Shown: piece by piece, positions 37,402-47,447 of the stretch
Numbering within the stretch: position 1 is the first letter of the stretch
Layout: every line of letters begins with the position of its first letter
Virus record (IMG/VR): IMGVR_UViG_3300032285_002723
Location: 24,645 to 88,644 of that record
Origin: a virus
Length of the DNA stretch: 64,000 nt
Strand: one strand, 5' to 3'
Program-made: the position numbers and the translations under genes
Notes under the pieces: generated by a model
What the model was told of the DNA's origin: nothing
What the model saw: the letters and a program-made list of their open reading frames with translations, nothing else
Databases searched by the model: none

Positions 37402-40400
37402 ATGCCTCTATCTAGGTTAGAAAATTTTCTCGTAAATACTGATGGTAATATCTTATATGTCAATCCATCCGATTTAGATGCTACTGATAGTTTTGATAAT
37501 AAAGGAAATTCACTTACTCGTCCATTTGTAACCATTCAAAGGGCATTAATAGAGGCTGCTAGATTTGCTTATCAGAGTGGTCCAAACAATGATAGATTTG
37601 ACAAAACAACTATTCTTTTATATCCAGGAACCCACTATATTGATAATAGACCTGGATACTATGTGAAATCTAGTGCTGGAACTGCACAATACTATGATGC
37701 AAATCAAACAGTAGTTTCAGTTCCAGACATTGAACTAACTAATTCTTCTAATTTTGATCTTACAAGTTCTAGTAATGTTCTTTATAAGTTTAATTCGGTA
37801 GAAGGTGGTGTAATAATTCCAAAAGGAACTTCTATTGTTGGTTTAGATTTAAGAAAGACAAAAGTAAAACCATTATATGTTCCCGATCCAGAAAATAATT
37901 TGGTAGAAAGATCTGCTATTTTTAGAGTTACTGGTGGTTGTTATTTCTGGCAATTTAGCGTTTTTGATGCAGATAGAGTAGTATATTATAATTACAATTC
38001 ACAACAGGCATCGCCAACTTATTCACACCATAAACTGACAGTATTTGAATATGCAGATGGTGTAAATCTAAAGAATTTAACTGGAACATCTGATCTTCAG
38101 ATGTATTATTATAAGTTGATGAATGCTTATGGTGCTAATACTGGAAATAGAGAAATTATTGATTATCCAGGATCTACTGATTTTGAACCAAATAGTCCAG
38201 AATTTAAAATTGTTGGTGATCTAACTTCTGGTGATACTAGAATCCGAGAGTTAAATTCAAGTTCAACAGTAGCATCCGTAACAACTGTCTCTGTTCACGG
38301 ATTGAGTGTTGATGATTCTATTCGTATTGCTGGTGTTAGTTCATCACTTTATAATGGTAGTTTCAAAGTAGTTGGTGTTACCAGTGAAACAAAATTCACA
38401 TATCAATTACCATCAGCAGCAATTGACACTGTAGTTACAATTTCAAGTAATGAAAGAGTTATCATTGAACCAGATAATGTAAATGGAGCATCTCCATATA
38501 TCTTTAACTGTTCATTAAGATCTGCATATGGAATGTGTGGTCTTCACGCAGACGGATCAAAGGCAACTGGATTTAAATCTATGGTTGTTGCACAATTTAC
38601 TGGAATTGGATTACAAAAAGATGATAATGCTTTTGTAATCTATAATGAGTCTACAGGTCTTTATGATACAAATGCAACCACTCTTTTGGCAAATAGACCT
38701 TTACACGTCAATCAGGAAGCAATTTACAAACCAACATACGAAAATTATCACATCAAAGCATCAAATGATGCATTTATTCAGGATGTTTCTGTTTTTGCAA
38801 TTGGATTTGCTCAACACTTTTTAGCAGAAGATGGTGCTGATCAATCAATTACCAACTCAAACTCCAACTTTGGTTCTAAATCATTAATTTCAAAAGGATT
38901 TAGAAAAGAATCTTTTGATCGTGATGATACTGGATATGTAACTCATATTGTTCCACCAAAAGATCTTCAAGAAGATTCATTCAATGCTCTTTGGAGATCG
39001 CTTGATGTTGGACTTACCACATCATATACTGGTGTTGGACAAACATCTAGACTTTATATTTTAGGTGAAACGGATATTAATAATCCACCATCAAATATCA
39101 CTAATGGATATAGAGTTGGTTCTAATATTGATGAAAAACTTTATGTTACTGTAAATATTAATGGAGTAGATTATACTTATTCTTCTCCAATTTTAATGCA
39201 AGTTCCTACTGGAGAAGGTCCAGTATCACAAAAAACATTTACTGTAACTCAAACATTAGGTGTCAATAATATTACCAATTCTATATTAACTTTAAATGCA
39301 ACTCATAATTTTTACAATGGCGAAACAGTAAGAGTATTCAGTGATAATGCAATTGTTCCTGATGGATTAGAAAATGGAGCATTATATTATGTTATTACGG
39401 ATACTGCAAATACTATTAAACTTGCAAAAACTATTAATAATGCAAATGGCGGTATTTTTGTTACTATTAAAAATACAAATGGTGGCATTTTAAGTATTGT
39501 AAGTAGAGTTTCTGATAAACTTTCTGGAGATCCAGGACATCCAATTCAATTTGATTCGGTTAATAAAAATTGGTATATTATTGGTAGTGGAACTACAGCA
39601 ACAAATCAAATCTATCAAGGATTTAAGAATAATCCAACTGCAATTGCAGCAAATAATTCTTCAACTTTCATTCAAAGAAAATCTGAAAATCGTGATCTAA
39701 CGGATAGAATTTATAAATTGAGATATGTAATTCCAAAAGATTATACAAATGCAAAAATTCCTGCACAAAATTATGTTCTTCAAGAATCAAAGACTGTAAG
39801 TGAAGAATCTACAATTGCAACTGTAAATTCTAACCGCAACTCTCACGTAATTGCTGGAATTTCAACTGTTGGATCAACTGTTACTGTTACATCAGAAAGA
39901 CCACATAGATTGAGCGTCAGTGATAGAGTAAGAATTAGAAAAGTTGTAAGTAGCACAAATTTAACTGCAGCAGATAATGCTGGATTTAATGGTTATTTTA
40001 CTATAACTTCTGTTCCATCATCAAAAACATTTACATTTACCAACACATATACTGGTGGAACATTTGTAAACAATGTTTCAACTAGAGGAGACAATCTTCC
40101 AGTATTCTCTAGAAATGAATATGATACCACTTATACAATTGAAAATGTAGAAACAATTCAAGAATATTCTTCTGGATTGCAAGATGGTATTTACTATTTG
40201 ACTTGTTTGATTGGAAATATTTCTCCTACTGCTTCAGAATTTGCAACTCAAAAGTTTAAACAAAATATAACTGATTTGTATCCAGTTGTAGATAAAGATA
40301 ATTTAGTTACTGATCCATTACAAACTTTGACTGGAGCATCAAATAAATTAATCGGAAAAGTTATTGTAAATGATCCACAGAATAGCACCACAAAAGAAAG

Positions 40401-43400
40401 TATTATCAATTATTTGAAAGATAATAGAGTTGGATTAGCAGTAACTAATGCAATATCAATATCTTCTGGACTTTCCACTGTATTCACTTCAACGGATCAT
40501 AATTTAAATACTATTACTGGTTTAACTATCTTATTACCTGGATCTGGATATGGTTCTGGTATTGTCACAACATTATATAATGTTTCTCTTGTTGGTGCAG
40601 GAATTACTGGAAAAGGTGCTACTGCAAATGTGACTGTAAGTGCTGCAGGAACAATTACTGCGGTATCTATTGTAGATGGTGGATCTGCATATGGTGTTGG
40701 AAATACAATGAGTGTTGGTTCTGGTGGAGGTTCTGTAACTGTTTCATCCATCAATAATAATGTTGGAGATGTAGTCCAAATCATTGGTGTTGGAACTACC
40801 GGAAATCGCAACAATGGAGGATATAATGGACTTTATAAAATTTCTGCAATTAATAATTCAAATTCCGTTACTTATAATGTAGGTTCAAATCCTGGAATTT
40901 ATACAACATCAAGTGGTATTCTTTATGTTGTAGATAAGTCTCTTACAGTTTCAGCAATTGCTGGTGTTCAAACTGCAACTACAGCAGGAATAGTGACAGT
41001 AACAACATCTCGTGCTCACGGTTTGTCTGTTGGTAATAAGATTAAAATTACGGGAGTTATTGGAACTTCATCAACTATTTTCAATTCGGATTTTGTTGTT
41101 AAAGAAAAAGTTAGTTTAACTGCATTTACAATATTATCACCAATTGGAGTTGGAACTGCGTCTGGATCTGCAGAAGTTTATAAGTATGGTATTGCTTCAT
41201 ATGGTGAAGATACATCACTTCAAAGTGAAAAGATTTCTGGAAGTTTGATAAGTATGAATGTTGGTTACACAACTACAACATCTGCAGGTATTACAACTAT
41301 ATCTCCAACATTAAATCTTACACTTACGAATGGATTGACGAAAGGAAACTTTATTCAATTAGATAATGAAATTTTAAGAATCACTTCAGTAGACAGCTCT
41401 ACTCAAGTTACTGTTTTAAGGGGTGTTCTTGGAACTAAATCTGCTCCACACGATTCGGGATCTATTGTTAGAAGAATTTCTGTAATCCCATCAGAAACTC
41501 GTAGATTTACAAGTATTCGTGCTTCTGGGCACACCTTTGAATATCTTGGTTATGGTCCAGGAAACTATTCAACTGCTCTTCCACAAAGACAAAATAGAGT
41601 TATCACAGATGAAGAAGAGCGTTTGGCAATTTCAAAAGAAGAAAAGGGAGGAGTTGTATTCTTCTCTGGTATGAATGATCGTGGTAATTTCTTTACTGGT
41701 GATAGATTAACTGCAAAAGAAACATTTATTGGTGAAACACCGTCCGATTTGACTGCAACTTATGATGATGTTTATATTCGTAATACTCTTCGTGTTGGTG
41801 GTGGATCAAATCGTTTACTTCCTAGTGAATTTAGAGGTCCAGTAAACTTTACTAATAAGATTACTTCAACTGCATCGCAAGGTATTGAAGCACTCAAGCT
41901 TCAACTCAAAGGAAATAGTATTCAAGATCCATCATTCCAAATTGGACCAGATTCAAATCCATCATTAATTGTAAATGAATTAAGTCAGTATGTTGGTATT
42001 AAAACTGCAATTCCTAATTTTGAACTTGATGTAAATGGTAGAATTAGAGCAAATGGATTTGAAAATTTCCAATTAACAGATTTACCAACAACTGATGAAG
42101 GAACTTTTGCAGCAAATAGAATTCTTAAAGTTAAGGATGATGGATCTGGATATGAACTTGTTGATTATGATTCAATATTAAAATATAAACTTCGTAGTTT
42201 TAAAATTAGCAATGATGGAACGGTTTATGCTGGTATTGGATCAACTGTAAGCAATGCTATTCAAATTAGTGGAATTTCCACTTCAAATTTTTATGTTGGA
42301 GAAAAAGTAAAAGTATTTGGTATCAGTAGCATTACCGATTCTGCAACTGTTGCTCCTCCTATTGTCGGGTCAATGAGTGCAGTTAAAGTTGGATCATCTA
42401 CAACAATTAGCACATATCGCTATTGGGTGGCACAATATCATTTAAGAAATGGAAAGGTTGGCGTTTCTTCTCAAATTTCTCCATTGTCTGGAATTGGAAT
42501 GACAACAATTGATAATTTCAATGATACTGATAACATTTCTCTAACTCTTGCTAGAACTGATGTAAATCATGGCCTGCTTGTTTATCGTCAAATTGGAGTT
42601 TCAACTAATATCAATGATGCTAAACTGATTGGTATTCTTGGTCCAAAAGAATTTGGATCCAATACATCAGGAATTAGTTGGATTGATTATGGAACATTTG
42701 ATCAAACGGAATGGTCCACAAGAGGAACAGTAAATGAATATGATTCTGATCAAATTCATTTCCCAAATATTGCTTCAACTGTTCAAAAAAAGGGATGGGC
42801 ACTTGATACAATCGTTTCAATAGGAACAAGTTCAATTAGGTTGTCTGGACAATATACTACAAATTCTGATAACGCAGTTAAAGTTGTTCACGATAATACT
42901 GCTGGATTGTCTTCAGCAATAGATCAAGCAGTTGCAAGTAAACAATATTCTTTAGAATTATCAAGTGGAACATATTTAACAAATAAACTTATTATTCCAT
43001 CAGGATTTACATTAAAAGGTAATGGCAAAAATACTATAATCAAAACACAATATTTTGCAACTGATGCAACTGATGGTGGAGGAAATCCATTATCTTTTGA
43101 TGGTAATATCGTTGGTGTTGGAACAAATACAATTGCTTCTGATATTTCAATCTACGATTTAACAATTGATGGAAATAGTGGAAATAATATTCTATTTGAT
43201 GGTGAATTGGATAATTATATTATGTATTTTGAAAATACAACATCTTCTGTATTTAAGGATATTGAAGTTCGTAATTCTCCAGGACACGGATTGTATCTTT
43301 ATAATTCTTCAAGAGTATCTGTAGATAATTGTTCATTTGTTGATGGAGCAATTACTGATAGATATTCATTTACTCCATTACATACTCAAGAATCTGATAC

Positions 43401-44268
43401 TTTAAGAGTTAATGATTGCCTTTTTGAAAATTATCCTGGTCCTGTTGATTTATCAGTAAGTTCTGTTGTTGTTACTAATGGAAATATTATTCGTAATTGT
43501 GGAGCAGGTTTGAGAACCTATGCTTCTAGTAAAATCACAACAACAAGCAATATTATTCTTGGTCCATCAGATGAGTGGATTCCTTCAGTAGACATTTATG
43601 ATAGTGATTTTAATTCAATCAATCTTACAATTGATAGAGGTGTTACTTTCAATGGTCCAGTTCTTCAATATCTAGAGAATGGATTACCAAAAGATATCAG
43701 TAGCACTAAAGTTTCTATTGTTTCTGCTGGTATTGGAACAGTTGTTGGACAAGGAACCACAAATGAGACTCTTGGAACTAGATTCTTGAATTTCAATATT
43801 ATTACGCCAAATAGTGGAGAATATGGTAGAGCAAATGGTTATATTCAATTGAGTCTAACATCAACACAAACTGCTACATTAGGTCTTTCATCTTCTCTTG
43901 GATACAATATTATTGCACAAGAATATATTACAGTTCCAGCAGGATTTACAACTTATATTGGAATTGGAACTGGAACATTCAATACTATTGGTGCTGGTGC
44001 AACTCAATATACAGTTACATTATCAGATGCAAATCAATTCTCTGGAATCTCTACTGGTGATGTCATTAAACTTGTAGATCACTCTGTATCTCCAGATTTA
44101 TCATTCTATGAATTGACGATTGAAGCAAAAATTAATGCAGGTGCGGCAGACAAACGTTTGAGATTGACAGGATTTACAACAACTTCAATAACTAATGGGT
44201 CGCCAACTGGATATATAAGTATAAGGAATACATTCACAATCGCAAAAGGAAGAGTCGGAGTTATTTAA
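37402..44268 (+). CDS. Giant virion structural protein with beta-helix regions
   Basis: 2288 residues. Starts LSRLENFLVNTDGNILYVNP, followed by a pectin-lyase-like opening (TRPFVTIQRALIEAARFAYQ, TTILLYPGTHYID). Many Ser/Thr/Gly-rich beta modules follow, with HxLSVxDxIRIxGVxSS repeats (about 290, 830 and 1185). A second parallel beta-helix domain lies at about 1850-2060 (LSSGTYLTNKLIIPSGFTLK). One reading frame over 6.8 kb. Probably a tail/baseplate fibre-like protein; equivalence to T4 gp7 or gp10 is not shown by sequence I can see. Confidence 0.7.
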   Translation: MPLSRLENFLVNTDGNILYVNPSDLDATDSFDNKGNSLTRPFVTIQRALIEAARFAYQSGPNNDRFDKTTILLYPGTHYIDNRPGYYVKSSAGTAQYYDANQTVVSVPDIELTNSSNFDLTSSSNVLYKFNSVEGGVIIPKGTSIVGLDLRKTKVKPLYVPDPENNLVERSAIFRVTGGCYFWQFSVFDADRVVYYNYNSQQASPTYSHHKLTVFEYADGVNLKNLTGTSDLQMYYYKLMNAYGANTGNREIIDYPGSTDFEPNSPEFKIVGDLTSGDTRIRELNSSSTVASVTTVSVHGLSVDDSIRIAGVSSSLYNGSFKVVGVTSETKFTYQLPSAAIDTVVTISSNERVIIEPDNVNGASPYIFNCSLRSAYGMCGLHADGSKATGFKSMVVAQFTGIGLQKDDNAFVIYNESTGLYDTNATTLLANRPLHVNQEAIYKPTYENYHIKASNDAFIQDVSVFAIGFAQHFLAEDGADQSITNSNSNFGSKSLISKGFRKESFDRDDTGYVTHIVPPKDLQEDSFNALWRSLDVGLTTSYTGVGQTSRLYILGETDINNPPSNITNGYRVGSNIDEKLYVTVNINGVDYTYSSPILMQVPTGEGPVSQKTFTVTQTLGVNNITNSILTLNATHNFYNGETVRVFSDNAIVPDGLENGALYYVITDTANTIKLAKTINNANGGIFVTIKNTNGGILSIVSRVSDKLSGDPGHPIQFDSVNKNWYIIGSGTTATNQIYQGFKNNPTAIAANNSSTFIQRKSENRDLTDRIYKLRYVIPKDYTNAKIPAQNYVLQESKTVSEESTIATVNSNRNSHVIAGISTVGSTVTVTSERPHRLSVSDRVRIRKVVSSTNLTAADNAGFNGYFTITSVPSSKTFTFTNTYTGGTFVNNVSTRGDNLPVFSRNEYDTTYTIENVETIQEYSSGLQDGIYYLTCLIGNISPTASEFATQKFKQNITDLYPVVDKDNLVTDPLQTLTGASNKLIGKVIVNDPQNSTTKESIINYLKDNRVGLAVTNAISISSGLSTVFTSTDHNLNTITGLTILLPGSGYGSGIVTTLYNVSLVGAGITGKGATANVTVSAAGTITAVSIVDGGSAYGVGNTMSVGSGGGSVTVSSINNNVGDVVQIIGVGTTGNRNNGGYNGLYKISAINNSNSVTYNVGSNPGIYTTSSGILYVVDKSLTVSAIAGVQTATTAGIVTVTTSRAHGLSVGNKIKITGVIGTSSTIFNSDFVVKEKVSLTAFTILSPIGVGTASGSAEVYKYGIASYGEDTSLQSEKISGSLISMNVGYTTTTSAGITTISPTLNLTLTNGLTKGNFIQLDNEILRITSVDSSTQVTVLRGVLGTKSAPHDSGSIVRRISVIPSETRRFTSIRASGHTFEYLGYGPGNYSTALPQRQNRVITDEEERLAISKEEKGGVVFFSGMNDRGNFFTGDRLTAKETFIGETPSDLTATYDDVYIRNTLRVGGGSNRLLPSEFRGPVNFTNKITSTASQGIEALKLQLKGNSIQDPSFQIGPDSNPSLIVNELSQYVGIKTAIPNFELDVNGRIRANGFENFQLTDLPTTDEGTFAANRILKVKDDGSGYELVDYDSILKYKLRSFKISNDGTVYAGIGSTVSNAIQISGISTSNFYVGEKVKVFGISSITDSATVAPPIVGSMSAVKVGSSTTISTYRYWVAQYHLRNGKVGVSSQISPLSGIGMTTIDNFNDTDNISLTLARTDVNHGLLVYRQIGVSTNINDAKLIGILGPKEFGSNTSGISWIDYGTFDQTEWSTRGTVNEYDSDQIHFPNIASTVQKKGWALDTIVSIGTSSIRLSGQYTTNSDNAVKVVHDNTAGLSSAIDQAVASKQYSLELSSGTYLTNKLIIPSGFTLKGNGKNTIIKTQYFATDATDGGGNPLSFDGNIVGVGTNTIASDISIYDLTIDGNSGNNILFDGELDNYIMYFENTTSSVFKDIEVRNSPGHGLYLYNSSRVSVDNCSFVDGAITDRYSFTPLHTQESDTLRVNDCLFENYPGPVDLSVSSVVVTNGNIIRNCGAGLRTYASSKITTTSNIILGPSDEWIPSVDIYDSDFNSINLTIDRGVTFNGPVLQYLENGLPKDISSTKVSIVSAGIGTVVGQGTTNETLGTRFLNFNIITPNSGEYGRANGYIQLSLTSTQTATLGLSSSLGYNIIAQEYITVPAGFTTYIGIGTGTFNTIGAGATQYTVTLSDANQFSGISTGDVIKLVDHSVSPDLSFYELTIEAKINAGAADKRLRLTGFTTTSITNGSPTGYISIRNTFTIAKGRVGVI

Positions 44269-44270
44269 AA

Positions 44271-47200
44271 ATGCCAGATAACACAAACGTTAATAATAAT
44301 GCAGCAGTTGTCGTTGTAGGTAGAACTGCTCCTGTTCCTCCCGGTCAACAGAAATCAGAAAAATCTATTCCTGTTGTTATTGCAAGTGATCAAACAACAA
44401 TTCCTGTTGCAGAACAAAATAAAGTCCAATCAGAAGTTGCTCTTTCTCTTCTTGGAATTCCTAGATCAGAAGTTGCTCTTGGTATTTTTGCTGACGTTAA
44501 TACCTATGATGTAAACCCATCAGAATGGTCAGCGAATCCAGAACAGTTCAGTTCGGTCTCTAATACTGGTGCTTATGTTGGTATTGCTCAAACTATGGGT
44601 TGGGGTCTTACGCACGTTCCAGAAGAATCTGGAGCACTTGTAGAGGGTCCTGCAGATAGAGTTGCAGTTCTTACATCAAAAAGATTTTTTAGATATCAAC
44701 CTGGTCGTGTTTCCGCTGCAACTTTTGGTGTAAAAACAACTTTACTTGGTGATGACGGAGTTGATGTTTTTAATCCAGCAGTTAGAAAATATGGAATTTT
44801 TGATAATTATGATGGATATTATTGGGAATCTAGAAACGATGGAACTGAAGATAATTTCTCGGTAGTAAGAAGAACACAAGCAGTAATTTATAGCAATCCA
44901 TTAACTTTTGGATCTGGTGCTGGCCAACAATCACAAGATTATGGTAACACAAATCCATTAGATCAATTTACACCAAGATCATCAGAAAGTGTTGGAATTG
45001 CAACAGTAACTGCCAAAAAATTTGGTGATTTAGTTATCTTAAGAGATAATTTGGTAATGACCCACGCAGGAGTTTATGATCCTTCATTACTTCAAAATGA
45101 ATCACAAGTTGCAATTACTTCAATTACATCTGGAAATGTAGTTTCACTTGCAGGATTGGCAAAAAGCGTAAGTAATGCTGTTTACGATAACACTACTGGT
45201 ATAATGGTAGTGACGACTTACCAAGCACACGGATTTGAAGAAGGTAAGTTTATTAAGATTAGTGGCATTGGTATGACGTGTTACTATGGAAATAATACAT
45301 ATCCAGAACCAGGTAGAAATTCTGGGTATAATGTGATCTCTGTTGGAGGGACAAATACATTTACATTAAATATTGGCATTACGACAGTTCCAACATATTA
45401 TAAATCTGGTGGTTATATTGTTGGATTATCAACAGGACAATATGTTTCTTACTCAAAAGGAACAAATGCAAGTGCTCTTACTGGATTTACTGACACAAAG
45501 GTTTATAAAGTAGCAACAGTTGGTGTTAGTACTTTAACTGGAATTAGCACAGTAACATTAATTAATTTAGATGGAAGTTCACCTACATTTACTGCAGTAT
45601 CAGGAATTTCATCTCACGTATTGGTTACTCCAGTTCCCTTCATTCAACCAACAAATGGATCATTGATTGGTTCATATAACAAATATAATACAGTAAAACC
45701 AACGGGTATGTTCCCGTATATGTATCAAGATGGGGATGGAAATAAAGAAGGATATATTGATAGTTCTCTTCCAAGTGCATCAGCATCTACATTAAAAACT
45801 CAAATTGATGATATTAATAATTATTATAGCAAATGGGTCAATCAAAATGTTAAGAAAGATTATTGGAATGTTTATGAATATAGAATTCCAAGATCCAGAT
45901 TTAGTGGTGATAATTTAAATGCAGAGTTAGAAAATCCACTTCTTTATAGTGATGCCGTAGGAGATAAGAGAGCTGGACAACCAGTAGTTGATGTTGATAC
46001 AAATGAAGAACTTACTGATGCTAGTATTTGGGATATTGACCTTACAAAGGTCACGATGTATAAGATTGAATTCTCTTGGTATGGTGCTGTTGGTGCTTTA
46101 TTCCTTGCATATGTTCCTGTAAGCAATGGTGAAGCACGTTGGGTACGTGTTCATCACTTAAGAGCATCAAACCAACTGAAAGTTTCTTCTTTGGGTAATG
46201 CAACTCTTCCAATTACATATCTTGTATATGGTGGAGGAAATCCAAATCGTTATGGATATGCAAATGATTTAAGAAAAGAATCAACTTTCTCTTATGGAAG
46301 TTCATCTGAACATATCATTAAATATGGAGCATCATACTACATTGATGGTGGAGATAGAGGAACCGTAAAACTGTTTAGCTATTCTACTCCAGTATCACAA
46401 GAAGTCTATGGATCAAAAAGATCATATACAGTAAATAATGGTGGTGGAGTTGGAATTGCATCCACACAAGTAGATTTAACGAATGCTACATCAGCAACTG
46501 ATCCTTATATTATTGGATCAGTTGGAATGTCTACTTCATATTTTATTGGTTCAAAAGTTGTGACTTCAAATCCATTAGATCAAAATATAGAGATTAATTT
46601 TGTCAATGTGGGAAGTCAAAGACTTTATTTGAATGCACCATTAAATTCAACGAGTTTGAGCACAATCACAGTCATTCCAAATCGTCCAACACCATTAATT
46701 GGTATTAAATGTAGAGAAACAATTCAAAGTAGTACTGGTAAATCAGTAAGAAATAGAACTCAAGTATATCCATCTCGTCTATCTAGTGGATCAACTGGTG
46801 TTTTAAAATTGGATTTAGTAAAATCACCTATATTCCAGACCACTTATTCTACTACTGGCACGTTAGCACTTTCTTCTTCTGCTAATATAGGAAAAAGAGG
46901 AAAACCAACATTAATTTCTGTTACAAACACAAGTTATCTTTCTGCAAGTACTGGAGTTTATGGGTATATGAGAGGGTATTTTGAAAATGATGCTTCATTA
47001 AAACCAGTATCGGTTTTAGGATACTTGGAAAATAGAGGAACAACCGATGGATATTATTTTTATGCACTCAAATCTACTTCCGATAATCTAATTCTTACAA
47101 CTGCAAATAATTTCTTGAAAGAAGAAAATCACAATCCTGTGGGAACTATTATTTCTCCAACAAATACAGAGTTTACACTTGCTGCACTTTCTTCAGTTAA

Positions 47201-47444
47201 AGTCAATCCACAATCAAGAAGTCCTATTCCAAATACTGGAACTGTACTTACTAGTATTTTTATTCCTGCATCTGGACAAGAATTTGATTTATCATCATAT
47301 TTTGATTACAATAAAGAATATCTATCATATCCATTAACAAATAAAGTAGAAAGTTTATATCTTTGTGCTTCTTCCCAAACTACTTATAATAGCGGAACTC
47401 CTGCTGCTGATGTTTCAGCAAGTCTTACTTGGGAGGAACAGTGA
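44271..47444 (+). CDS. Large structural protein A (paralogue of next)
   Basis: 1057 residues. Shares with the next protein LLGIPRSEVALGIFADVNTY, SKRFFRYQPGRVSAATFGVK, then MYKIEFSWYGAVGALFLAYV and IIKYGASYYIDGGDRGTVKL. This conserved core (about residues 60-720) is probably a carbohydrate-binding beta-jelly or fibre head. N-terminus Asn-rich. Virion location inferred from the operon. Confidence 0.65.
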   Translation: MPDNTNVNNNAAVVVVGRTAPVPPGQQKSEKSIPVVIASDQTTIPVAEQNKVQSEVALSLLGIPRSEVALGIFADVNTYDVNPSEWSANPEQFSSVSNTGAYVGIAQTMGWGLTHVPEESGALVEGPADRVAVLTSKRFFRYQPGRVSAATFGVKTTLLGDDGVDVFNPAVRKYGIFDNYDGYYWESRNDGTEDNFSVVRRTQAVIYSNPLTFGSGAGQQSQDYGNTNPLDQFTPRSSESVGIATVTAKKFGDLVILRDNLVMTHAGVYDPSLLQNESQVAITSITSGNVVSLAGLAKSVSNAVYDNTTGIMVVTTYQAHGFEEGKFIKISGIGMTCYYGNNTYPEPGRNSGYNVISVGGTNTFTLNIGITTVPTYYKSGGYIVGLSTGQYVSYSKGTNASALTGFTDTKVYKVATVGVSTLTGISTVTLINLDGSSPTFTAVSGISSHVLVTPVPFIQPTNGSLIGSYNKYNTVKPTGMFPYMYQDGDGNKEGYIDSSLPSASASTLKTQIDDINNYYSKWVNQNVKKDYWNVYEYRIPRSRFSGDNLNAELENPLLYSDAVGDKRAGQPVVDVDTNEELTDASIWDIDLTKVTMYKIEFSWYGAVGALFLAYVPVSNGEARWVRVHHLRASNQLKVSSLGNATLPITYLVYGGGNPNRYGYANDLRKESTFSYGSSSEHIIKYGASYYIDGGDRGTVKLFSYSTPVSQEVYGSKRSYTVNNGGGVGIASTQVDLTNATSATDPYIIGSVGMSTSYFIGSKVVTSNPLDQNIEINFVNVGSQRLYLNAPLNSTSLSTITVIPNRPTPLIGIKCRETIQSSTGKSVRNRTQVYPSRLSSGSTGVLKLDLVKSPIFQTTYSTTGTLALSSSANIGKRGKPTLISVTNTSYLSASTGVYGYMRGYFENDASLKPVSVLGYLENRGTTDGYYFYALKSTSDNLILTTANNFLKEENHNPVGTIISPTNTEFTLAALSSVKVNPQSRSPIPNTGTVLTSIFIPASGQEFDLSSYFDYNKEYLSYPLTNKVESLYLCASSQTTYNSGTPAADVSASLTWEEQ

Positions 47445-47447
47445 TCT

